This document shows, piece by piece, positions 28,328 through 33,756 of a stretch of 33,756 nucleotides of DNA; position 1 is the first letter of the stretch; each line of letters begins with the position of its first letter. The DNA comes from Microcaldota archaeon. Its GTDB lineage: Archaea; Micrarchaeota; Micrarchaeia; Micrarchaeales; CABMGC01. The DNA lies in NCBI GenBank assembly GCA_028866835.1, contig JAGWHJ010000012.1, positions 1 to 33,756 on the forward strand. The letters are read 5' to 3'. The notes under the pieces are model-generated. The model made no database searches, was not told where the DNA came from, and saw only the letters and a program-made list of their open reading frames with translations. The position numbers were made by a program, and so were the translations under genes.

Positions 28328-28828
28328 ATGGGAATCCTCAGGGCACGCGAAACCAGACGGCTGGCACAAGCCAGGGATATCGATGCCGCTTTCAATGCAG
28401 AATATGCCTCGCAGAGAGCCCGAGCAGTTGGGAAAATCAAAAACCAGTCCGTGCTCGGCGCACTGGCCTTGGGCGCCGATAATCCAACACGGGCAAGGGT
28501 GGCTGCCGTTGAAAGGCTTAAGGGATCGGGCATGCTTATGTCGATAGCGCAGGATTACAGCGAGAACTCAGAAGTCAGGGCTGCGGCTATAAGGAGGATG
28601 GGCGGGAGGATAACTGTCAGAGGAAGGGTCCTGGCCAGCCTGGCTGGGGATACCAGAAACCCGACAAATGTAAGGCTTGCTGCTCTCGAGGGCATACGAG
28701 ACCCAGGATTTCTGAGAGGGGTAAGTGAGCGCGAATCCGATCCGTTGATAAAGGGCGCTGCGGCAGCAAGGTTGGATTTCCTCAGGGAACTGAATGACAT
28801 AGCCCGTACGCAGGCCCTATACCTTTAA
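28328..28828 (+). CDS. HEAT-like repeat protein B
   Basis: 166 residues, with three or four HEAT-like repeats of about 29-32 residues: VLGALALGADNPTRARVAAV, LMSIAQDYSENSEVRAAAIR, VLASLAGDTRNPTNVRLAAL and FLRGVSERESDPLIKGAAAA. Each has the N-P/S-x-(V/A)-R-x-x-A turn typical of HEAT solenoids. It is a paralogue of the protein at 26413 and has its own TATA box. ATG 28328 is used because the in-frame TTG 28316 is at the predicted transcription start. Likely a cytoplasmic protein-binding scaffold. Confidence 0.75.
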   Translation: MGILRARETRRLAQARDIDAAFNAEYASQRARAVGKIKNQSVLGALALGADNPTRARVAAVERLKGSGMLMSIAQDYSENSEVRAAAIRRMGGRITVRGRVLASLAGDTRNPTNVRLAALEGIRDPGFLRGVSERESDPLIKGAAAARLDFLRELNDIARTQALYL

Positions 28829-28832
28829 ATAT
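28821..28832 (+). promoter_or_regulatory. TATA box for the gene at 28863, overlapping the previous stop codon
   Basis: ACCTTTAAATAT overlaps the HEAT-B stop; initiation expected near 28853, about 10 nt before ATG 28863. Confidence 0.55.
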
Positions 28833-28862
28833 TAGGAAATTAGATTGCTCTTGTGTGAGAAA

Positions 28863-29213
28863 ATGTCATCAACAATGCTGGCCAGGAGGCGCGCAGCGAG
28901 GAATTTCGGAGTCCAGATGAATAACGTTACCGCAGTCCTGCATGAGGCAAGTTCATATTTACGAGAGGGAAAGTTAGAGCCGGCTGAGACAAGCCTGGCC
29001 ATAGCGGAAAGGCGCCTTGAACCTTCGTCAGCTTCTGATGCCTTGGTGAAGATGGGCAGGGGCGCAGCTAGGTCCGTAGGCGGGATGTATGCTGACAACA
29101 GCGCCCTTGCGAGAAGCCTGAGGACGCAGGTCGACGGCGAAAGGACGAGACAGTCGATAGTTACGATGACCGGCGGAAGGTCGATAATGACCGGCGGAAG
29201 GGCGGAGCAGTAG
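28863..29213 (+). CDS. Small TPR-like helical protein with a C-terminal MTGGR repeat
   Basis: 116 residues, unrecognised. A basic N-terminus (LARRRAARNFG) precedes a TPR-like hairpin (LHEASSYLREGKLEPAETSL, about 26-45) of the pattern shared with neighbouring proteins, then a Ser/Ala/Arg-rich region. The end carries two tandem copies of MTGGR(S/A) encoded by a 15-bp exact repeat. The gene lies 10 bp before the next open frame. ATG 28863 is preferred to TTG 28845, which is upstream of the predicted transcript start. Confidence 0.6.
   Translation: MSSTMLARRRAARNFGVQMNNVTAVLHEASSYLREGKLEPAETSLAIAERRLEPSSASDALVKMGRGAARSVGGMYADNSALARSLRTQVDGERTRQSIVTMTGGRSIMTGGRAEQ
29166..29201 (+). repeat. 15-bp tandem direct repeat encoding MTGGR
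   Basis: ATGACCGGCGGAAGG occurs at 29166-29180 and 29187-29201, 21 bp (seven codons) apart and in frame, a slippage-prone coding repeat. Confidence 0.85.
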
Positions 29214-29223
29214 CCATTGCCAG

Positions 29224-29499
29224 ATGTTGGTGCGGATGGAGGGGAACCTGAAGATGCGTTCGGTAAAGGGCAGGATGGCCCTGGAGGAGGCTTCAAGGCT
29301 GAAACTGGACGGGGATCTCGCATGGGCAGATGAGATTCTCTCGCAGATGCGAAAGGGCGACATTGATTATGCTTTCGAGATATCGACAAGGTCGCTAGCA
29401 AGAAGGGATATGAAGATTGAAGGGAATTCTGGGGACACGCCACTTGGCAGGGAGATAGAATCCGACCTAAGGGCGCTGCTGGAGCATGGGTCCCAATGA
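29224..29499 (+). CDS. Small TPR-like helical protein
   Basis: 91 residues from ATG 29224; ATGs at 29236 and 29254 are alternatives. MALEEASRLKLDGDLAWADE (about 18-37) followed by DYAFEISTRSLARRDM resembles two TPR-like helical hairpins; the end is acidic. No TM or signal segment. It begins 10 bp after the preceding gene and overlaps the next by 14 bp, so the three probably form one transcript from the promoter at 28821. Confidence 0.6.
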   Translation: MLVRMEGNLKMRSVKGRMALEEASRLKLDGDLAWADEILSQMRKGDIDYAFEISTRSLARRDMKIEGNSGDTPLGREIESDLRALLEHGSQ

Positions 29500-30037
29500 G
29501 ATATATTGGTTTGGTGTGGTACCGATGCCCGTACTGGTATTAGGGGATGGAAATCCTGCATTTTCAAGGTCAAGGGCAGCTCGCGCTGCCGTTGTTGCAG
29601 AAGAGAACGGCATGGAATTGATGTTGCTGTTAGGAACCAGGAGGCAGCAAGGCGCCATGAAGTCATTGCTCAGGGATAGACCCGTGCAGGGTAACGGGTT
29701 TCTGGCGATTGCAGCAGAGGCTTCCTCGACCACCATAGGGAATGCAAGGACTGCTGCATCTGCAGTAGGCTACTTGAGGTCGGCGCGTCTGATAGTAGTC
29801 ACGCATCAGTTCCATGAATCGCCTGTTCCAGGCATCAACAGGGTGTCAAGGATATTCTCTGCGCAGTTTCCAGAGAGCAAGATAGAGCTGGAGCTGCTGC
29901 CAGGTTCGTATCCCATGCACAGGCTTCTTCATGCTGCCGTCGGCGCTGAGGATCCACTGGTGCTTGCAATGCGCAACGGCAGGGCAAGGATATCAGAAGC
30001 CGCTCTTAAATTGACCGGCAATGCCAAGACCACGTGA
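29486..30037 (+). CDS. DUF218 / YdcF-like protein, cytoplasmic form
   Basis: 183 residues. The fold is suggested by the N-terminal strand PVLVLGDGNPAFSRSRAARA, the EASSTTIGNARTAA motif (YdcF/SanA proteins have E-x-x-S-x-(N/T)-T-x-x-N-A), and the strand-turn LIVVTHQFHESPVPGINRVS, matching the family's LLVTSxFHxxRA. YdcF can bind S-adenosylmethionine, and SanA-type members affect envelope permeability; most have TM segments, but this one has none. The start may be ATG 29486, which overlaps the previous gene by 14 bp, or ATG 29525, directly before the first strand. Activity remains unknown. Confidence 0.65.
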   Translation: MGPNEIYWFGVVPMPVLVLGDGNPAFSRSRAARAAVVAEENGMELMLLLGTRRQQGAMKSLLRDRPVQGNGFLAIAAEASSTTIGNARTAASAVGYLRSARLIVVTHQFHESPVPGINRVSRIFSAQFPESKIELELLPGSYPMHRLLHAAVGAEDPLVLAMRNGRARISEAALKLTGNAKTT

Positions 30038-30120
30038 AGACGCCTTTCCAGTCGGTTCTTGAATATTCCTAGCCATTCTAAATATATCTTAGAACATCTG
30101 CCGTCATACTGCGTTATAAT

Positions 30121-30130
30121 GTTTTATATA
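30121..30130 (+). promoter_or_regulatory. TATA box for the gene at 30153
   Basis: GTTTTATATA is centred about 27 bp before ATG 30153, giving a leaderless transcript. Confidence 0.6.
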
Positions 30131-30152
30131 TGAGAAAAGGCGAGATTAAACT

Positions 30153-30929
30153 ATGGCGGCCAGCACCTTAACTAGGAGGGTTAGAGAACGATTCACTGAC
30201 AGAGAGACTGGAGAATCGCTGAGGACGGATATCGCAGAGGCGTTGAAATCCATAAGAAGGGACTACTCCCTCAAGCATGCGAAGGCAGAGTTCTACAAGG
30301 AGGTGCGGTACAGGGCAAATGTGCTCGATGCGGTGTCCCTCGCGATGGACGCGTGCGCAGAGCAGACCCATGAGGACAGGGCAAGGCTTTTCAGGATGGC
30401 CCTTTTGCTGATGAAGCAGGCGGACGAGGAGCTGCTCAATGGCAATGGCAAGCTCGAGACGAAGACCACCGAGCACAGGTTCATAATGGAAGTGTCCAGG
30501 ATAATTGAAAGGGATTTCGAGAAAGAGGGCAGGAAAGTAATGGGGCAGGTGTTCAAGGATTCAAGGCGCCCCCTGACCACTGAAGAGGAAGCCCAGATAC
30601 GGGCGTTCGTGCAGGGGAAGGAGTCGTCGGATACAAGGGATTACGTGAACGATAAGATCAGGGAGAAGAGGGTAAAGAGCCTGAGGCACACTATGTTCTC
30701 TGCACTCACCGGAGTGGCCTCTGTAGCGTCTTTCGCGGTAAGCTTCTTCGATGCAGGGATTGCGGAGCCGCTAAGGTCGGTCTCTGCTGTCATGGCCCTT
30801 CCTGCAGCGCATCAGGGCTATATAGCCCGCATGGAGTATGCAAAGCTCAAGGCAGCTGTCGTTTTCATGGAGGAGAGGTTCGGCATAAGGAAGCCTGAAC
30901 TTAAAGCTCCTGAAAAGCAGGCAGCATAA
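30153..30929 (+). CDS. Membrane-anchored helical protein with a C-terminal TM hairpin (type B)
   Basis: 258 residues, unrecognised. About 180 residues of charged helices (DIAEALKSIRRDYSLKHAKA, HEDRARLFRMALLLMKQADE, DFEKEGRKVMGQVFKD) are followed by two hydrophobic segments (MFSALTGVASVASFAVSFF, about 186-204, and PLRSVSAVMALPAAHQGYI, about 211-229), then an amphipathic helix containing VVFMEERFGIRKPELKAP. The overall plan and MxERFGxR motif parallel the protein at 26953. The leaderless start is fixed by the TATA box. Probably a cytoplasmic helical domain held at the inner face of the membrane. Confidence 0.72.
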   Translation: MAASTLTRRVRERFTDRETGESLRTDIAEALKSIRRDYSLKHAKAEFYKEVRYRANVLDAVSLAMDACAEQTHEDRARLFRMALLLMKQADEELLNGNGKLETKTTEHRFIMEVSRIIERDFEKEGRKVMGQVFKDSRRPLTTEEEAQIRAFVQGKESSDTRDYVNDKIREKRVKSLRHTMFSALTGVASVASFAVSFFDAGIAEPLRSVSAVMALPAAHQGYIARMEYAKLKAAVVFMEERFGIRKPELKAPEKQAA

Positions 30930-30961
30930 AATATCCTGAAAAGTCTAAAATAATCTTGGTT

Positions 30962-31546
30962 ATGATACTTATGTTATCTGCAACAGAGCGAAACAGAAGG
31001 ATACAGAAATGCGAAGGCACTATGCAATCCAACTGCATCGGCACAGCAATGTATCTTGTAGGCATGCAGCCCGAGGACAGATACGTTGGCGACGACAGGA
31101 GAAGGGTATTCGAGGACATACTAAAATCGCTGCAGAGAATAGACGAACCAAGAAAGGGCTGCCTCGTCTCCTGGCAGAGGGAGGACCATGACGGCACTGT
31201 CGACGTGATACACGTGGCGGTTGTAACTTCTGCACAACCGCTTTTAGTAATGCACAGGGCAGGGGCTTACGAGCCGTTCTACAAAGGTATAGACATTTCC
31301 GTGCCTGATGGAGTATACTGGGATTATGGCAGGGTATGCTACATCCCTGACACAAGCATTGCAATACCGGAGGAGCTTCATTACCCCGAGATTCAAAAGC
31401 AATACAACGACCTGCTTAGGGAGGCTGTGGAGGCATTTAGTCAAATAGCAGCAAGGCAGATGATCGAGCTGCTCAGGGAGAGCGGCGATTTGCCGCCCAA
31501 ATTGATCGAATTGCTCAGGGAGAGCGGCGATCTTCCGCCCAAATAA
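30962..31546 (+). CDS. Possible NlpC/P60- or papain-like protein with a C-terminal 14-residue tandem repeat
   Basis: 194 residues from ATG 30962; ATG 30971 or 31022 are alternatives, as the upstream TATA-like TCTAAAATAAT (about 30943-30953) is weak. QSNCIGTAMYLVGM resembles the catalytic-Cys helix of NlpC/P60 folds; GCLVSWQRED and VDVIHVAVVT fit the following beta strands, with His in IHVAVV a candidate second residue, and LLVMHRAGAYEPF a third strand. This is a pattern-level guess; cleavage activity is unproven and there is no signal peptide. The C-terminus is two copies of (M/L)IELLRESGDLPPK, possibly a short docking tail. No close partner gene follows. Confidence 0.6.
   Translation: MILMLSATERNRRIQKCEGTMQSNCIGTAMYLVGMQPEDRYVGDDRRRVFEDILKSLQRIDEPRKGCLVSWQREDHDGTVDVIHVAVVTSAQPLLVMHRAGAYEPFYKGIDISVPDGVYWDYGRVCYIPDTSIAIPEELHYPEIQKQYNDLLREAVEAFSQIAARQMIELLRESGDLPPKLIELLRESGDLPPK
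31460..31543 (+). repeat. Two tandem 42-bp coding repeats
   Basis: Units 31460-31501 and 31502-31543 encode (M/L)IELLRESGDLPPK twice, ending directly at the stop codon. They differ at only a few, mostly synonymous, positions, so the duplication is recent. Confidence 0.9.
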
Positions 31547-31595
31547 GTCTAAAATTCTGCTAGAAATCCCAAGTTATTGTTAGATATAAACTGCT

Positions 31596-31630
31596 GTCTT
31601 ATTTTATGGACTATCCATCGATAGTAAGAC
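31596..31630. repeat. Imperfect hairpin next to a promoter (terminator or operator)
   Basis: The left arm GTCTT (31596-31600) plus ACTAT (31610-31614), with a 9-nt bulge between them, pairs with the continuous right arm ATAGTAAGAC (31621-31630) around CCATCG. It ends 1 bp before the TATA box at 31631. Confidence 0.4.
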
Positions 31631-31642
31631 ATATATATAAAA
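31631..31642 (+). promoter_or_regulatory. TATA box for the gene at 31689
   Basis: ATATATATAAAA predicts initiation near 31663 and a leader of about 26 nt that contains GGGGCG. Confidence 0.5.
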
Positions 31643-31688
31643 ACAAACAATATTCTTCTACATTTCAGTGGGGCGTGTGTGATACAAA

Positions 31689-32516
31689 ATGTCGATAAGA
31701 TATTATCGGAGTGGCGGATTCGGTATACGAAAGAGATCACCAGTGGCATCTGCAACTGAGGAACCTGCTAAACCTTTAGTGGACAGCATAAGAAAATGCG
31801 CGCCTTCGATAGTAGCTAAGGCGGAAACTACCGAAGTTCCAATAAAGAGCGAGAAAGAGTTGCGTGCCGACCTGAAGGCTGCAAAGAAGGAACTTAGAAG
31901 AGCCAAGAGCCAACATGATTCCACGGCAGTTCAGCAAGCAAACCAGGAGATTATTGCTATAAGAAAGAGAATTGAAATGGCTAAGGAAGTGGCGAAGCTC
32001 CGCGCTGTGAGGGAACAGCAGCAGGAAATCAGGGAACGACAGGAAGCCGAAAAGATCAGAGTAAGAGAGGCAGCTGAACAAGATGAAGCAAGAAGGCGTG
32101 GGATAGGCGTAGATGATATTAGGTTGGAAAAGAGGCTGAAAGAAGTAAGGGAGACCCTTTATGCTGCTAGTAGGGAACTTGGCATAGCTGAGCGATCAAA
32201 TGACGAAGAGGGAATAGTAAATGCACGGGCCACTATAATTAAAATGCAAGGTATACTAAGGGCGCATGATCACGATATCAAGCGGATAGCCCGCGGAGTA
32301 ATTAGCGATGCAGAACTAGAACGGAGAAGGGAAGCAAATAGTGTAATGGAATCTATAATGGAGTACAACGCCAGAAACGGGCAGGGGTCATCATCAACTT
32401 CAACAACGCCTGCGCCAACGCCGAAACCAGATCCGCCTGGCAGCTATCATCCATTCTACGGCCCAAACTACAACGCCGATGGCACAGCAAAGGGATATCC
32501 AACTGGTTCGATATAA
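31689..32516 (+). CDS. Coiled-coil protein with a Pro-rich C-terminal tail
   Basis: 275 residues, unrecognised and visibly more AT-rich in its codons than the genes before 21 kb. Residues about 53-135 are a long charged coiled coil (AAKKELRRAKSQHD, EQQQEIRERQEAEKIRVREA). A second helical section at about 143-205 repeats the plan of the first (KEVRETLYAASRELGIAERS then a V/I-x-x-A-x-x-x-I helix), suggesting an internal duplication of a helical hairpin. The last 50 residues are disordered, Ser/Thr/Pro-rich, then Tyr/Gly/Pro (HPFYGPNYNADGTAKGYP). No signal or TM segment. Possibly a structural or scaffold protein. Confidence 0.68.
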   Translation: MSIRYYRSGGFGIRKRSPVASATEEPAKPLVDSIRKCAPSIVAKAETTEVPIKSEKELRADLKAAKKELRRAKSQHDSTAVQQANQEIIAIRKRIEMAKEVAKLRAVREQQQEIRERQEAEKIRVREAAEQDEARRRGIGVDDIRLEKRLKEVRETLYAASRELGIAERSNDEEGIVNARATIIKMQGILRAHDHDIKRIARGVISDAELERRREANSVMESIMEYNARNGQGSSSTSTTPAPTPKPDPPGSYHPFYGPNYNADGTAKGYPTGSI

Positions 32517-32607
32517 TTCTTGCCTTGATAATAATATTATATTAGTTATTCCAAGATAATGTTAGAAAACACAAAACGCCTCTTTATCTGCGATTAGGAA
32601 AGGGCCC

Positions 32608-32638
32608 AAGACCTTATATATGAAAAATAAGACCTTAT
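32608..32638 (+). promoter_or_regulatory. TATA box embedded in a 21-bp-spaced AAGACCTTAT direct repeat
   Basis: AAGACCTTAT occurs at 32608-32617 and 32629-32638, exactly two helical turns apart; the first copy runs into the TATA box CTTATATAT (32613-32621). Initiation is expected near 32643, about 6 nt before ATG 32649. Confidence 0.5.
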
Positions 32639-32648
32639 GTTGGATATA

Positions 32649-33599
32649 ATGGCAACACATCCGGCAAGAATGGTTACAAGGGTATCGGATCTCTCGCAAC
32701 TGAGCGAGGCGGAGATGCAGGAAACCAGGGCCTTCATAATTGCAGGACGCCATTACAATGGAAGGGACGCGGATTTCAGGATTGGGGTACTGGATGCAAT
32801 AAGGGGTAGCGTAAGACGCTTCGACATATTTGAGGAGATACCTAAGGAACGCAGAAACGCTGAGCTACTTGCCACATTGAAAATCCGAAGCAAGAGGAAG
32901 GTTTCGGAATTGGCGGGATCATTTGCAATGGCTCCAAGAGAATTCCTCGGACCGATGCTGCTCGAATACAAGAGGCTTGCGGAAAGGCACGGGAGCAGGG
33001 TCTATCCAATAGGGAACAGCATAAGGACGGCTGATAGGGAGATCAGGGAAGAATTTGCGGCTATCGTGACGGAGATCAGGCGCGCCTCTTCAGAAGGCTC
33101 TGCGCTTGAGGATTTTGAGTCAAAAATTCCTTCACGAGTTGAATTTCTGCTTGCTGTCGGGCGCCTTGCGGATCTGGACAACCCCATATTCACGAGAAAC
33201 ATAAACGAGGTTTCGGTTACGCTCAACATACCGTTTGTGGTCAGCGTGGGCTCAAACCATGCTGAATATATAGCAGCGAACCTTGAAGGAGGGGGAAATG
33301 TTGTAATCGTGATGCATGAGGTCATGCGCGCCCTCTCCGATCTCCTGCAGCAGAGCGTTGCGATAGCGAGGAGGGGAGGGCCCGAAAATGCCGATGAGAT
33401 TCTGGTGCTGGCAAAGAATGAGGCGAGCGAGATAATATTCATGAACGACAACATAGGCATGGATTACATGCGATCCCTCATGAATGCCAGAACCCTTCTA
33501 GGAGTAGAAGCCCTTGCCAATGAGATGCGCGCCATCTCCAGGTCCGATGATAATCCTGATATAGATGTAGAGCGGTTCTACAGGGCTGTCAAGTACTAG
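32649..33599 (+). CDS. Unknown, mostly helical protein of the ORFan island
   Basis: 316 residues, unrecognised. The N-terminal 160 residues are helical and Arg/Glu-rich (SEAEMQETRAFIIAGRHYNG, DFRIGVLDAIRGSVRRFDIF, KVSELAGSFAMAPREFLG). The middle has a mixed segment with strands (FTRNINEVSVTLNIPFVVSV, NVVIVMHEVMRALSDLLQQS), and the end is helical again. No signal, TM or enzyme motif is visible. ATG 32649 is used; the in-frame TTG 32637 lies upstream of the predicted transcript start. The promoter shares the AGACCTTA element with the duplicated gene at 10992. Confidence 0.65.
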   Translation: MATHPARMVTRVSDLSQLSEAEMQETRAFIIAGRHYNGRDADFRIGVLDAIRGSVRRFDIFEEIPKERRNAELLATLKIRSKRKVSELAGSFAMAPREFLGPMLLEYKRLAERHGSRVYPIGNSIRTADREIREEFAAIVTEIRRASSEGSALEDFESKIPSRVEFLLAVGRLADLDNPIFTRNINEVSVTLNIPFVVSVGSNHAEYIAANLEGGGNVVIVMHEVMRALSDLLQQSVAIARRGGPENADEILVLAKNEASEIIFMNDNIGMDYMRSLMNARTLLGVEALANEMRAISRSDDNPDIDVERFYRAVKY

Positions 33600-33705
33600 G
33601 ATAATCTTAGCAAGTCCAATATATTCTGGGCCATTCCTGATTATCTCTTTATCTGCGTTTTAAGGGCACATTGCATAGGGCACACAATTCATCAAAAGGA
33701 AAATA

Positions 33706-33756
33706 ATGCCTCAAGGAAGGGTCTATTGCATGCAATATTTTAACGTCGTTGAATTG
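33706..33756 (+). CDS. Possible start of the next gene (truncated by the window end)
   Basis: ATG 33706 opens a frame that runs 17 codons to the window edge without a stop (MPQGRVYCMQYFNVVEL). AAAGGA (33695-33700) lies 5 nt upstream, and a TTTTAAGG box lies about 45 bp upstream. Too short to be sure. Confidence 0.3.
   Translation, partial: MPQGRVYCMQYFNVVEL

Noticed and set aside
31549-31755. 68-codon minus-strand frame between the genes at 30962 and 31689
   Set aside because: It crosses the plus-strand promoter and leader and has no minus-strand TATA box or recognisable features.
1-33756. CRISPR array, insertion sequence or integrase
   Set aside because: No regular direct-repeat/spacer array, transposase/integrase motif or tRNA attachment site was found; the repeats present are coding duplications or promoter elements.

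Overview
The window is archaeal chromosomal DNA. Evidence: a TFB-type general transcription factor, a tandem Alba chromatin protein, an archaeal-type AspRS, an EndoQ-family repair nuclease, a UbiA enzyme of the kind that makes archaeal ether lipids, a class III (pilin/archaellin-type) signal peptide, and TTTAAA/TTATATA TATA boxes about 25 bp before many start codons. First genes of transcripts often look leaderless or nearly so (some with GTG or TTG starts), while several internal genes carry GGAGGTG/AAAGGTG Shine-Dalgarno sites. Tight packing, the class III pilin-like surface protein and many unrecognised small proteins suggest a small-genome (DPANN, perhaps Micrarchaeota-like) archaeon; that placement is inference.

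Region 1 (1-21.4 kb) is mostly core genome. In order: the 3' end of a membrane protein gene; threonine synthase (minus strand) divergent from an unknown protein with a duplicated C-terminal motif; a probable operon of TFB, a small membrane protein, malic enzyme and aquaporin; a roughly 925-residue Cys-rich surface protein with a pilin-type N-terminus; a secreted protein; a covalently duplicated Alba; an internally duplicated unknown protein; an AspRS-endonuclease III-EndoQ operon; a membrane-anchored secreted Lon-like protease overlapping a HIT protein; UbiA (minus); 6-phosphogluconate dehydrogenase with a Gfo/Idh/MocA oxidoreductase; a small membrane protein with a rhodanese-like protein; and a small integral membrane protein.

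Region 2 (21.5-33.7 kb) is accessory in character. On the minus strand it has a TM-hairpin protein, a two-TM RCK channel with an altered selectivity filter (TNSYGD), and a GGDEF diguanylate cyclase with an intact GGDEF motif and an RxxD I-site. The GGDEF gene is divergent from the rest across a strikingly symmetric promoter (TATA - inverted repeat - TATA). About fourteen mostly small, mostly alpha-helical proteins follow on the plus strand, with one small minus-strand gene among them; most have their own TATA box. They include TPR-like hairpins, two HEAT-like paralogues, two proteins ending in a TM hairpin plus an MxERFGxR motif, a DUF218/YdcF-like protein, a possible NlpC/P60-like protein and a coiled-coil protein. 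I saw no transposase, integrase, tRNA, rRNA or CRISPR array.

The best candidate for an undescribed system is region 2: a c-di-GMP synthase at the head of an island of helical-repeat and membrane-hairpin proteins. That link rests on position and promoter symmetry only.
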